The notes below the pieces were generated by a model. That model made no database searches. It saw nothing but the letters and a program-made list of their open reading frames with translations, and had not been told where the DNA came from. 64,000 bases of DNA, from NCBI GenBank assembly GCA_947626425.1, contig CANQRX010000001.1, positions 9,339-73,338 of the forward strand, written 5' to 3'. Of the stretch, positions 18,793-28,298 are shown one piece after another (positions within the stretch are counted from its first letter, which is position 1; every line of letters starts with the position of its first letter). This stretch comes from an uncultured Bacilli bacterium. Lineage in GTDB: Bacteria > Bacillota_I > Bacilli_A > RF39 > UBA660. Both the position numbers and the translations under genes were made by a program.

Positions 18793-19374
18793 CTAATAGT
18801 TAGATATTCCCTTTTTTCGTTTCAAATAACAACTTCCACATACCGATTCATAGGTAATGGCCTCATTTGCCCCATCTATCGCTACTTGGTCACCTTCAAA
18901 AATCGGTTTAGCATTTTTTAAACGCATATTAAAAGTTGCTTTTTTTCCACACCGACATATAGTTTTCATTTCTTCAATATCATCCGCGATAGCTAAAAGT
19001 CTTTGCGAAGCGGAAAAACCATTCATTAAAAAATCAGTTCGAAGACCATAACAAATTACTGGTATATCTAACAATTTAGAAATTTCTAATAACTCATCAA
19101 TTTGCCTAACCGTTAAAAATTGGACTTCATCAACTAAGACACAAGAAATTCCTTCAAAAGAAAGATCCAAAATTTTATCATCTTTAGTAATTAAAAAATC
19201 AGCCTTTCTTGAAGAACCAAGTCTAGAAACAACTTCATCATTTCCTTTTGTATCAATCGCCGGTTTTAAAATCAAAGTTTTCATTCCCCGTTCTTGATAA
19301 TTATAAGCCACTTGAATTAAATGCGTACTTTTTCCACAATTCATTGCTCCATATCGAAAATATAATTTTGCCAT
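18793..19374 (-). CDS. tdk: Thymidine kinase (type II)
   Basis: The protein has 193 residues. The start is the ATG at 19374, 8 bases after AGGAGG. P-loop GAMNCGKSTHL lies at about 9-19, CVLVDEVQFL is the Walker B, and the C-terminal zinc site uses CRCGKK and CGSCY Cys pairs. It phosphorylates thymidine to dTMP in pyrimidine salvage. It stands alone, with BI-1 downstream by about 55 bp. Confidence 0.95.
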   Translation of the reverse strand: MAKLYFRYGAMNCGKSTHLIQVAYNYQERGMKTLILKPAIDTKGNDEVVSRLGSSRKADFLITKDDKILDLSFEGISCVLVDEVQFLTVRQIDELLEISKLLDIPVICYGLRTDFLMNGFSASQRLLAIADDIEEMKTICRCGKKATFNMRLKNAKPIFEGDQVAIDGANEAITYESVCGSCYLKRKKGISNY

Positions 19375-19497
19375 AATCATTACCTCCTAAAAATCAATTA
19401 ACCCCTTTATATTTCTTCTTTATTTTAATTAATTCTCATAGTAAATGCAACTAATAAATTGATGAAAGAAATTAAATTAAAAACCAAAATAGCAACA

Positions 19498-20796
19498 TCA
19501 TTTATTTTTAATACAAAAAACAGCATATAAAGGAACTGACTTTATGTTATTTTCCCAACCAAAATTTTTAGTAGATATTCTTATACTATATTTGGGATGA
19601 TACAGCTTAATATACTCATTTAAACTTTTACTACTCGTTCTTCTTCCACTCTTAACTTCCACAGGAATAATATCCCCATTTATTTTAATTAAAAAATCAA
19701 TTTCGTATTTATCAAAAGTATAATAATACAATTCTTTTAAATTTAAAATAAATTCACAAGCCACATAGTTTTCAGTTAAAACTCCTTTGTACATTTCATT
19801 TTTATCCAATAATATTTCTCCATAATCTAAGTTAGAAAGACTTCTTAATAAACCAACATCACTTAAATAAAGTTTAAATTTGCTAATATCTGCGAAAGCT
19901 TTTAAAGGCGATTCATTTTTTTGCACTAAATCGCATTTTAAAATCATATTACTGGCTAATAACCACTCTAAACTACTTTCATATCTTACTTTTCGAGCAT
20001 CTTTATCAACTAAACTATATTTAAAAACATTATTTTCCCGCGCTAACTCTCTCGGCATTGCCTTGTATATTTGAGCATTTTTTATTCCTTCACTATTTTC
20101 AGTATATTTACTCATATCAGCAAGATAAGAAGTTATAATTTGTTCTTGTAACTCAAAATTAACATGTGCGATGTGGCAATCATTTTCAATAAAATTTTTA
20201 ATAACCGCCGGCATTCCTCCTAGTACTAAATATTTTTTATACAAATCAAGAGCTTTGTCATGAATTGCAGTCATTAAAGCTTCGTTAGATTCATAATGCT
20301 TTTTAATTTCTTCAATTAATTTTTCTTCACCTAAAGCTTTTAAAAATTCCTCAAAATCCATTGGATATAAATATTTAATAACAACTTTACCTACCGGAAA
20401 TGAAGAATGAAACCGATTGATTTTGACCCCTAATAAAGAACCAGCACAAATAATTTTATATGGTTTGGAACTTTCACAAAAATATTTTAAAGACGAAATA
20501 GCTCTTTCACTTACTTGGATTTCATCCAAAAAAATTATTCCGTTATCAGGTTGAAAAACTGTATTTTTTATAATTTCAATTTTTTCAATAATAGTATCAG
20601 GATCAATAGTCTTTTCAAATACTTTAGCAATATCATCTTCTTTATCTAAATTAATATAAATGTAATTACTAAAATTCTTTTTACAAAATTCATCAATTAT
20701 ATAAGTCTTACCAGTTTGTTTTGCTCCAGCTAACATCAAAGGCATTTTATAATCAATTTTCCATTTTTCCAAAACCTCTTCAATTTTTCGATACAT
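19498..20796 (-). CDS. ATPase of the AAA_14 / DUF4143 family
   Basis: The protein has 432 residues, starting at the ATG at 20796 behind AAGGTG; an in-frame GTG overlaps that site and is less likely. P-loop GAKQTGKTY at about 24-32 and Walker B GIIFLDEIQ. The C-terminal DUF4143 part ends in a nuclease-like core, YTFDKYEIDFLIKINGDIIP then VEVKSG, here with intact Asp and E-x-K. It is a second member of the family seen near 6 kb but quite divergent from it. The function is unknown. Confidence 0.85.
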   Translation of the reverse strand: MYRKIEEVLEKWKIDYKMPLMLAGAKQTGKTYIIDEFCKKNFSNYIYINLDKEDDIAKVFEKTIDPDTIIEKIEIIKNTVFQPDNGIIFLDEIQVSERAISSLKYFCESSKPYKIICAGSLLGVKINRFHSSFPVGKVVIKYLYPMDFEEFLKALGEEKLIEEIKKHYESNEALMTAIHDKALDLYKKYLVLGGMPAVIKNFIENDCHIAHVNFELQEQIITSYLADMSKYTENSEGIKNAQIYKAMPRELARENNVFKYSLVDKDARKVRYESSLEWLLASNMILKCDLVQKNESPLKAFADISKFKLYLSDVGLLRSLSNLDYGEILLDKNEMYKGVLTENYVACEFILNLKELYYYTFDKYEIDFLIKINGDIIPVEVKSGRRTSSKSLNEYIKLYHPKYSIRISTKNFGWENNIKSVPLYAVFCIKNK

Positions 20797-20951
20797 GAAA
20801 TTCACCTTCTAAAAACATTTAAACATTATTTTGTTACTTTTGCACGTTTTTAATTAAAAATTTCGGACATTTTGTACATTTTTTAATATTTTCCTCTTCA
20901 ATTTCATCATTTTTATTCTTAACATATATTAATCCAAAATAACTCATTTAT

Positions 20952-20964
20952 GACATAATATGTC
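20952..20964. repeat. 13-bp palindrome upstream of the DUF4143 gene's 5' flank
   Basis: GACATAATATGTC is symmetric about its central A. It lies in the 180-bp spacer after ychF; an operator is possible but unproven. Confidence 0.3.
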
Positions 20965-20978
20965 GTGTTTTATTTATT

Positions 20979-21002
20979 AAAAAAATCTAGCTTTACACTA
21001 GA
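20979..21002 (-). terminator. Intrinsic terminator of ychF
   Basis: TCTAG-tgtaaag-CTAGA followed by seven T on the minus strand; the 5' arm includes the TAG stop. Confidence 0.75.
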
Positions 21003-22098
21003 CATTAAATCGGAAATAAACAATATCCCCATCTTGCATAACATAATCTTTGCCTTCTAAATATAATTTGCCAGCTTCTTGAACTTTTTTTTCATCTTTT
21101 AAATCTTCTAAATCCGGAAATTTCATTATCTCCGCTTTAATAAAACCTCGTTCAATATCCGAATGAATTAATCCTGCGGCTTTCTTAGCAATCGTTCCCT
21201 TTTTAAAAGTCCAAGCCCGACATTCATCAGGTCCAACTGTAAAAAAAGTTTCTAAACCTAATAAATTATAAGTTGCAAAAATTAATTTATCCAACCCACT
21301 ACTGGAAATACCTAAATCATTTAAAAAGTTCTTTTTGTCAGACTCTTCTAATTCCGCAAGTTCAGACTCCATCTTCGCACACATAACGATAACCGAAGCT
21401 TCTTCATTGGCTGCATACTCATAAACTTTTTTTGTATATTCATTCTCACCTAAAACAACATCATCTTCACCAACATTCGCAACATAAATGATTGGTTTGG
21501 CGGTAATAAAATTAAAATTTTTTAAAACTACCGATTCATCTTCAGAAAAACTAAGCTGGCGAATCGGTTTATTATTAATTAAAGCCTCTTGACATTTTTT
21601 TAAAACATCAAGTTCCAACAAACTATCTTTATCTTTCGTTGTCACAGCTTTTTTCTCAATTTTGCCAATTCGATTTTCCACAATTTCTAAATCGGCTAAA
21701 ATAAGTTCAACATTAATAACATCCATATCATCAACTGGATTTACGCCCCCTGATACATGAATTACATTATCATCATCAAAACAACGCACCACTTCAACAA
21801 TGGCATCAACTTCTCTGATATGCGCCAAAAACTTATTGCCTAAGCCTTCACCCTTACTAGCTCCTTTAACTAACCCCGCAATGTCCGTAAATTCAAAACT
21901 AGTTGGTACCGTTCTTTTTGGAACATACAAATCTTCTAAAAAATCAAGCCGTGAATCTGGCACTGTTACCACTCCTACATTTGGATCAATCGTTGCAAAA
22001 GGATAATTGGCCGCCAAAATATGTTTTTTGGTAATTGCATTAAATAAAGTTGATTTACCCACATTTGGCAAACCAACTATACCTGCTTTTAAACCCAT
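20998..22098 (-). CDS. ychF: Redox-regulated ATPase YchF (Obg family)
   Basis: The protein has 366 residues, the usual length, starting at MGLKAGIVG behind GGAGG. P-loop GLPNVGKSTLFN at 10-21. The G4 position reads YVANVGED, as in YchF, which favours ATP over GTP. The C-terminal TGS-like domain ends TFFTVGPDECRAWTFKKG and GKDYVMQDGDIVYFRFNV. It binds the 70S ribosome. In Bacillus it also lies downstream of the spo0J region, so synteny is kept apart from the inserted AbgT gene. Confidence 0.96.
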   Translation of the reverse strand: MGLKAGIVGLPNVGKSTLFNAITKKHILAANYPFATIDPNVGVVTVPDSRLDFLEDLYVPKRTVPTSFEFTDIAGLVKGASKGEGLGNKFLAHIREVDAIVEVVRCFDDDNVIHVSGGVNPVDDMDVINVELILADLEIVENRIGKIEKKAVTTKDKDSLLELDVLKKCQEALINNKPIRQLSFSEDESVVLKNFNFITAKPIIYVANVGEDDVVLGENEYTKKVYEYAANEEASVIVMCAKMESELAELEESDKKNFLNDLGISSSGLDKLIFATYNLLGLETFFTVGPDECRAWTFKKGTIAKKAAGLIHSDIERGFIKAEIMKFPDLEDLKDEKKVQEAGKLYLEGKDYVMQDGDIVYFRFNV

Positions 22099-22111
22099 AA
22101 TCAATACCTCC

Positions 22112-23650
22112 CTACAATACTACGCCACCATTAATACCTAAAGGTAGACCAATAATATACCACATTATAATTAAAACTAAAAGAATAAAGAATGTCACCA
22201 AACTATAAGGAATTTGATACTTTATGGCTTCATAAAAACCAATCGACTTATCTTCCCGTGAGTAATCATTTAATAAAGCTAAATAAATAACAAAATAAGC
22301 CATGAATGGGGTTAATCCCATCGAAATCGATTCTCCAAACCGAAATATAACTTGAGTAAATTCCGGAGTAATTCCAGCATTCATCATCACTGGAACCATC
22401 ACGGGCGCTAAAACACTCCATTTTGTAATTGAAGTCGGCAACAATATCGTAGCTAAAACAACAATAATAAACATCAAAATAATTAAAGGTAACCCTTGAA
22501 ACGAAACACTACTAAATAAATTAGCTAATCCCGCGGCGACAACTGTTCCCATATTAGTTTCTTTAAATAAACTAAGTAATAAAGAAGCAAAGAATATCAA
22601 AACCAAAGTTTTACCTGTTCCATCTAAAGAATGTCCTAAAGTATTAATAAAATCTTGATGATTTTTAATTGTTTTCGAACCAATTCCATAAAATAAACCT
22701 AAAATAACAAAGAAAATGGTTACAACAAACACAAAACCAGTGGCAAAAAATGAATCATAACTAAATAATTTATCGATAAAAAATCCTTGCGAATTATCAA
22801 GTAAAGCTCCCGAAAATGGTAAGCCAGGAATAATATTATATAAGAAAAATAAAACATATAATATTCCAGCCCCAATTGCAAAAACTAAACCTCGGATATC
22901 TCTTCTAGCAATTACTGTTTTTTCTTCTTCACTTTCTTCTAAATCATATTTTCCCATTTTGTTAGCCATAACTTTTTCAGTTACAACGGTAATTAAAATC
23001 GAAACTAAAATAACCGCCACCAACATAATAAAAATCGAACTAACAGTTGCTAAACGATAACCAGCATCAATAACTCGGGCTGCTAAAGATGTTTCCGTTA
23101 ACAGTGATGAATCTACACTCGTAAAAATTACCGATAAACCTTGACCACACGTCAAGCCTGCAAAAGAAGCTACTATCCCTAAACGCGGATTTCTTTTTCC
23201 ATATTTAAAAATATAAGCACTTAATGGTAACATTATAATATAAGAAATGTCTCCCATAATACTAGCAATAACACTTAAAAAAACCACTAAAAAAGTAACT
23301 GTATTTTTCTTAAGCTTTTTGGCCAAACAAATAACAGCCGTTTTTAAAAAACCACTTTTTTCCATTACTCCTAAACCAATTAAAATAATGATAAAATTAC
23401 TTAAAGGAGCAAAATTCATAAAGTTTGCCATTGCCGAACTAAAAATATATTTTAAACCCGACATATTAAATAATGATTTAACATTGACTAAATTTTGGTT
23501 ATATTCTAAAGTTGTACTATTAATTTTATAAACTTCTTGGCCAATTCCTAATAATTGTAAAAAACCACTTAGGACTATTATAACCCCAATAAAAACCAAA
23601 TAAGTCATAATCGGATGTAAATTTAATTTATCTTTAATTTTTTGATTCAT
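22112..23650 (-). CDS. AbgT-family transporter (p-aminobenzoyl-glutamate type)
   Basis: The protein has 512 residues, starting at MNQKIKDKLNLHP behind GGTGAT; this overlaps the end of the DUF951 gene by 17 bp. It is polytopic, with about 12 helices. Family motifs include the N-terminal HPIMTYLVFIGVIIVLSG, PLSNFIIILIGLGVMEKSG, GLTCGQGLSVIFTSVDSSLL and LLPTSITKWSVLAPVMVPVM. Characterised members import p-aminobenzoyl-glutamate or export sulfonamides, probably driven by an ion gradient. The substrate here is not known. It may help salvage folate breakdown products. Confidence 0.92.
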   Translation of the reverse strand: MNQKIKDKLNLHPIMTYLVFIGVIIVLSGFLQLLGIGQEVYKINSTTLEYNQNLVNVKSLFNMSGLKYIFSSAMANFMNFAPLSNFIIILIGLGVMEKSGFLKTAVICLAKKLKKNTVTFLVVFLSVIASIMGDISYIIMLPLSAYIFKYGKRNPRLGIVASFAGLTCGQGLSVIFTSVDSSLLTETSLAARVIDAGYRLATVSSIFIMLVAVILVSILITVVTEKVMANKMGKYDLEESEEEKTVIARRDIRGLVFAIGAGILYVLFFLYNIIPGLPFSGALLDNSQGFFIDKLFSYDSFFATGFVFVVTIFFVILGLFYGIGSKTIKNHQDFINTLGHSLDGTGKTLVLIFFASLLLSLFKETNMGTVVAAGLANLFSSVSFQGLPLIILMFIIVVLATILLPTSITKWSVLAPVMVPVMMNAGITPEFTQVIFRFGESISMGLTPFMAYFVIYLALLNDYSREDKSIGFYEAIKYQIPYSLVTFFILLVLIIMWYIIGLPLGINGGVVL

Positions 23651-23843
23651 TACTATCACCAATCACTTTTTTTAATTTTCGTTCAAATTCTAAACGATCC
23701 ATCATAATTTCTCGTCCACAATTACAACATTTTAACTTTATATCAACACCAATTCTGGTAATTATCCAATCATTAGTTTTACAAGCATGCATTTTTTTCA
23801 TTATGACATGATTTCCTAAACTATATTTCTTCATTTGCTCCAT
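23634..23843 (-). CDS. DUF951 protein (YyzM-like)
   Basis: This 69-residue small basic protein has the family pattern YSLGNHVIMKKMHAC, NDWIITRIGVDIKLKCCNCGR and MMDRLEFERKLKKV. The Cys pairs suggest zinc binding. It starts behind GAGGT and overlaps the mscS end by 23 bp. In Bacillus the homologue (yyzM) sits between the spo0J region and ychF, as here. The function is unknown. Confidence 0.85.
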   Translation of the reverse strand: MEQMKKYSLGNHVIMKKMHACKTNDWIITRIGVDIKLKCCNCGREIMMDRLEFERKLKKVIGDSNESKN

Positions 23844-24633
23844 AATGTACCTCTATCTGACTATAAGGAATTGATAAATTCTCTTCATCATATGTTTTTT
23901 TAATAATTCGTAAAGCTCTTCTTTTAATATCCCATTGTTCACTTTGCTTACAATAAATTAAAATCGAATAAGTTATTGAAGAACCTTCAAAAGCATCAAT
24001 TCCTAAATATTTCGTGTCTGCATAAACATTGGGAATTTTTTTAATCTGATCTAATATTTTTTTAATTACGGTTTCTACTCGTTCCACGCTTTCTTCATAT
24101 CTTGTCGGAATGTCAATTTTAACACCCGCGCGTTCTTGACTTATATTTATAACTGACGTAACACTGTGGTTCGGTAAAACCATAACTTCACCATTAAAAC
24201 GACGAATTTTTGTACTTTTTAAACTTAGTTCAATAACTTCGCCCGTAAATCCGTTAATTGTAACCATATCCCCAATAACATAATAATTATCAGTTATAAT
24301 CGCTATTCCACTAATAAAATCTTGGGCTGTTTCTTGCAAAGCTAAACCTAAAAAAGCTCCAGCAATACCTAATGAAGCCACAATACTTCTTGTATCAACG
24401 CCATATAAATTCAAAATAAAAACAATCATTATCACAATGATAAAAAATTTAAAAATATTCATTACCAATTCAATAATCGTTGTTCTTTTCTTTTGTTCAT
24501 AGGTATTAATTCCATGATTAAAAACTTTATCAACAAATGTTTCAGCAATTTTATAAATAATATAACCTACTACAACTACTAAAAAAGGTCCCATTACTTT
24601 TCTACTAAAAAGAAAATTCATTATTTTATCCAT
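23821..24633 (-). CDS. mscS: Small-conductance mechanosensitive channel MscS family
   Basis: The protein has 270 residues with about three N-terminal hydrophobic helices. The pore-lining helix is SIVASLGIAGAFLGLALQETAQDFISGIAI (about 86-115, Gly/Ala-rich), followed by the beta domain DMVTINGFTGEVIELSLKSTKIR. It releases solutes on membrane stretch. It overlaps parB by one base and continues the parA-parB-mscS-DUF951 chain. Confidence 0.93.
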   Translation of the reverse strand: MDKIMNFLFSRKVMGPFLVVVVGYIIYKIAETFVDKVFNHGINTYEQKKRTTIIELVMNIFKFFIIVIMIVFILNLYGVDTRSIVASLGIAGAFLGLALQETAQDFISGIAIITDNYYVIGDMVTINGFTGEVIELSLKSTKIRRFNGEVMVLPNHSVTSVINISQERAGVKIDIPTRYEESVERVETVIKKILDQIKKIPNVYADTKYLGIDAFEGSSITYSILIYCKQSEQWDIKRRALRIIKKTYDEENLSIPYSQIEVHYGANEEI

Positions 24634-25523
24634 TAAACGCCCTCAATTCTAACTCCTAGCATTTCCAAAATAGCCCCTAAATCTTCTTCTTTGGTATAAG
24701 GAATTTCAATTTTTTTATCAGTTACTTTTACTTTAACCCCTAATTTTTCTCTTAATAAACTTTCATAAATTGAATTTCTAATATTTTGAGTTTTAGTAGC
24801 TCGTTCTTGTTTTTGTCGTTTTGGCAAATTTTCTTCATTTATTAAATTTTCTAAGCCTCGGACACTCATTGATTCATTAATAATTCTTTCCGCTAATTCA
24901 TTTATTTTAGCTTCATCTTTAATTTTACTTAAAGCTCTCGCATGTCCCATACTAATTTTTTTATCTAAAACATATTGTTTTGTTATTTCTGGTAAAGTTA
25001 AAAGGCCTAAAATATTTGTAACATGACTTCGACTTTTTCCAAATTTTTTTGCAAAATCTTCCTGAGTCATACTTGCATAATGAATAATATTTTGAATAGC
25101 TGTAGCTTCTTCAATAGGATTCAAATCTTCTCTTTGGATATTTTCTAATAACGCCACTTCCATCATTTGTTGATCATTATAGTCTTTAACAATCGCCTGA
25201 ATTTCCGTTAACCCAGCTAAACGAGCAGCTTTACATCTTCTTTCACCAGCTACTAATTCATATCCTTTAATACTTTTTTTAACTAAAACTGGTTCAATGA
25301 TACCATGTTCCTTAATCGAATCTGATAATTCTCTTAATGTATCTTCATCAAATTTTTTTCGAGGTTGATACGGATTACTTCGAATCTCTTCTAATTTAAT
25401 ACTTTTTACTCCCAAATCACTAGATTCAGAGTGTTCTTCTTTTGTATAATTTTCAAAATTGATAACTTCGTTTGAAAACAACTGTTCTAAACCTTTTCCT
25501 AATGCTTTTCTTTTAGTCTCCAT
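24633..25523 (-). CDS. parB: Chromosome partitioning protein ParB (Spo0J)
   Basis: The protein has 296 residues. The CTP-binding fold has VAGERRCKAARL at 91-102 and ENIQREDLNPIEEA at 127-140. The helix-turn-helix is at about 152-177 with GKSRSHVTN. Arg165 is the residue found in parS-reading ParB, whereas Noc has Gln there, so this protein should bind parS and slide as a CTP-dependent clamp. The 18-site parS-like array lies 15.6 kb away. It overlaps parA by 11 bp. Confidence 0.96.
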   Translation of the reverse strand: METKRKALGKGLEQLFSNEVINFENYTKEEHSESSDLGVKSIKLEEIRSNPYQPRKKFDEDTLRELSDSIKEHGIIEPVLVKKSIKGYELVAGERRCKAARLAGLTEIQAIVKDYNDQQMMEVALLENIQREDLNPIEEATAIQNIIHYASMTQEDFAKKFGKSRSHVTNILGLLTLPEITKQYVLDKKISMGHARALSKIKDEAKINELAERIINESMSVRGLENLINEENLPKRQKQERATKTQNIRNSIYESLLREKLGVKVKVTDKKIEIPYTKEEDLGAILEMLGVRIEGV

Positions 25524-26298
25524 TTCTACTAATCACTTCCTTTGCTAAATTTTCATAGGCAAGGGTTGCTCTTGAAGTAGGATCATAATCGCTAATAGGC
25601 TTTCCATGACTAGGTGCCTCGACTAATCTTACTAATCTCGGAATGATTGTATTAAACACTTTTGATTTAAAACATTTTCTTACTTCTTCAATAATTTCTA
25701 AACCAATATTTGTTCTTCCATCTAACATTGTTAATAGAACCCCTTCTATTCTTAATTCTGTATTCATTTTATTTTGAACTAAAATTATGGAATTTAATAA
25801 TTGGGCAATTCCCTCTAATGCAAAATATTCACATTGAACAGGAATAATAACTGAATTACTTGCCACCAAAGCATTCATGGTGGAAATACCTAAACTTGGT
25901 TGACAATCTATAATAATATAATCAAACTTATCTTTTACTTCATTTAAAGCCTCTTTTAATTGTTCATTTTGTTTAAAAGAATTATCTTCAAGCATTTTTT
26001 TAACAAATTCTACATCAACCCCAGCCAAATTAATTGTCGCAGGAATTATTGACAAATTTTTAAATTTTGTTTTTATTATTGCCTGTTCGATTGGACAAGA
26101 CTTCGTTATTACATCATATATATCATGTTCAAAATCGTTGGTATTCAATCCTAACCCATTTGAAGCATTACCTTGAGGGTCTAAATCAATAAGTAAAGTT
26201 TTTTTTCCTTCTTTTCCTAAAGCTGCTGCAAGATTAATACTTGTTGTCGTTTTTCCTACTCCACCTTTTTGATTTACTAATGAAATAATCTTTGCCAT
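25513..26298 (-). CDS. parA: Chromosome partitioning ATPase ParA (Soj)
   Basis: The protein has 261 residues, starting at MAKIISLVNQKGG behind AGGTGG; the longer open frame lacks a better site. The deviant Walker A KGGVGKTT is at 11-18, with LLIDLDPQGNAS and FDYIIIDCQPSLG following. It is a DNA-binding ATPase that works with ParB on origin segregation and regulates DnaA in Bacillus. Gene order parA-parB is standard, but the pair is about 26 kb from dnaA rather than next to rsmG. Confidence 0.96.
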   Translation of the reverse strand: MAKIISLVNQKGGVGKTTTSINLAAALGKEGKKTLLIDLDPQGNASNGLGLNTNDFEHDIYDVITKSCPIEQAIIKTKFKNLSIIPATINLAGVDVEFVKKMLEDNSFKQNEQLKEALNEVKDKFDYIIIDCQPSLGISTMNALVASNSVIIPVQCEYFALEGIAQLLNSIILVQNKMNTELRIEGVLLTMLDGRTNIGLEIIEEVRKCFKSKVFNTIIPRLVRLVEAPSHGKPISDYDPTSRATLAYENLAKEVISRNGD

Positions 26299-26454
26299 AA
26301 TACCACCTTTTAATCTCCTTAACACTAAAGACATTTTAACACGTATAATAAAATAAGTAAATTAAAGAACTTAATTTTTTTAAACACTTCCTAGCTATTC
26401 CTTGATTTAATCAACAAAAAATTTTTTATTTTTTTTCTTCAAAAAAACATTTCT

Positions 26455-27735
26455 TTATTCCAAATATAATAAATATGTAACTATAGAGTGCGGTTTTAAT
26501 AAATCTGTAAAACTATATTTACCAATTACAACATTTATTGGCATTAAATCTGTACTTTTATTCATAAATACAATCGTTAAATCATGATTTTTAACTGCCG
26601 CCGTGACAAATAATTGCGATGTATATGAAGAACTTTCAACAATCTTCGAGTTTGGACTAATAAACTTGGAAACATGACCAAAATAATAATAAATTGGTGT
26701 TTTAAGATAATCATTGCTTTTTTTATTTAATATAATAGGACTTTTACAAAAATTGTTTTGATGATTAGGTCCACCTTCATAATCTAAGAGAATATTCCAA
26801 TCAATATACGCATTCATGCCATTATTCATATCACTTATTAAATCTTCTAATAGAAGTTCAGCATCATGAACCCATTCCTTTTCATTATATTTAGAAAATC
26901 CACAACACCCTTCGGTATGAATTAACAATTTATCAGGATATTTTTGATGAACTAAGTTAACATTTTGACTATGCAAACCAGTATACCAATGATAAGCAAT
27001 TCCCCCAATCTGTTTATTTTGACTAACCAATTTCGTTGATACATCAAATAAATTTTCTTTATTATGATCCCAAACTAAAACTTTTACTGGCAAAGTTAAT
27101 TTTGATAAAAGATGTTGATAAGTGAAATTTTTTAATTCTTCTTCCGTATAAACACAAGATTCCCAAGACTGATTAGCAAAAGGTTCATTTTGAATTGACA
27201 AATATTGAATTTTAATACCATTCTCTTTATAAAAATTTAAAAAGTCTATTAAATACTCAGCGTATTCATCGTAACATTCTTTTCGTAATTTACCACCAAC
27301 CAAACTTTGATTATCTTTAAATTTAACCGGCGGAGTCCATGGAACGGCAACTAAAGTAAGGTCTTTAATTTTGTAAATTTTTTGAATAAAAGGAATTATT
27401 GTTTTTTTATCATAACTTTTTGAAAATTCGTGACTTGCTAAAGAAAAATCATTGCTTCCAATACTAATTCTTCCCCAATTATAATTTAAACCTTCTTTAC
27501 TATAATATGAATTTAAAAAAGCATCTTGTTGTTCATAACTTAGTTTCGTAAAATTATGAATGCTTGCTTCCGTTAAAGCCCCACCCATTCCTAACCATTG
27601 TTGTTTAGCTATTTCTGGATATATTCTAACAACATTAAATTCAATATCATCAGCTCGATTATTTTCATCAATTATTGTGGTTTCCCAATATTTTTTTTCA
27701 TCAATGCAAGTTTCAATTTTAATCAACAAAATCAC
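26455..27735 (-). CDS. Glycoside hydrolase family 30 protein (glucosylceramidase-like)
   Basis: The protein has about 426 residues as an (alpha/beta)8 barrel with the GH30 features QQWLGMGGALTEASIHNF near the N-terminus, SIQNEPFANQSWESC with the acid/base Glu, and LLIHTEGCCGF with the nucleophile Glu. A short C-terminal beta domain ends KPHSIVTYLLYL. There is no signal peptide, so it is cytoplasmic and probably cleaves imported beta-glucosides. The start is uncertain: GTG at 27735 or TTG at 27726. No sugar transporter gene is adjacent. Confidence 0.88.
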   Translation of the reverse strand: MILLIKIETCIDEKKYWETTIIDENNRADDIEFNVVRIYPEIAKQQWLGMGGALTEASIHNFTKLSYEQQDAFLNSYYSKEGLNYNWGRISIGSNDFSLASHEFSKSYDKKTIIPFIQKIYKIKDLTLVAVPWTPPVKFKDNQSLVGGKLRKECYDEYAEYLIDFLNFYKENGIKIQYLSIQNEPFANQSWESCVYTEEELKNFTYQHLLSKLTLPVKVLVWDHNKENLFDVSTKLVSQNKQIGGIAYHWYTGLHSQNVNLVHQKYPDKLLIHTEGCCGFSKYNEKEWVHDAELLLEDLISDMNNGMNAYIDWNILLDYEGGPNHQNNFCKSPIILNKKSNDYLKTPIYYYFGHVSKFISPNSKIVESSSYTSQLFVTAAVKNHDLTIVFMNKSTDLMPINVVIGKYSFTDLLKPHSIVTYLLYLE

Positions 27736-28042
27736 ATCCTACTTAAATTATATGATAAAAATTCACATAGTAAAAGCATTTAAAGCGAACTCTCATCTTT
27801 TTTATACAAATTAACTGATGTTGATAACTATTATTTGCTAAAAATATATCATTTTTAAATTCAAATAACGTTACTTTTTTTATTTTACATTAAAATTTTA
27901 AAAATTTAACTTCTTAAATTAAGATTTTAAAATTATTTTAAACCGACTTATTGAACGAAAAGTTGATAACTTAATTACACGTTTTTTAATTAACTACAAA
28001 ACTAAAGATACTAATAACTATTAATTTTTATTCCCATTTTTC

Positions 28043-28142
28043 TATAGGGGGTTGCGACAAAACCTATTCTTAAAAAAATTTAACTTAGATTAAATGGGAA
28101 TAAAACTTTTTTGCTAGAGAGGTTTTTACTCAACCCCCTATA
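28043..28142. mobile_element. 100-bp inverted-repeat mini-element
   Basis: TATAGGGGGTTG (28043-28054) and CAACCCCCTATA (28131-28142) are perfect terminal inverted repeats. Similarity continues inward: AAAACCT follows on both arms. A second inverted pair (TTTTATTCCCATTT at 28027-28040 and AAATGGGAATAAAA near 28092-28105) interleaves with it. There is no ORF. It looks like an insertion-sequence remnant reduced to its ends. The rest of the 27736-28298 gap is plain AT-rich DNA. Confidence 0.5.
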
Positions 28143-28298
28143 AAATCCTTTACGATTTTTCATAAACTAAATATAGGATAATTTAAGAAAATACAAATAT
28201 CAAGCATTTTAAACTTTACTTTGAAATAACCATAATATTAGGTAGTGATTTTAAAAAAACATAAACAACTTTATATACTATATGCAAAAAACTACTGT

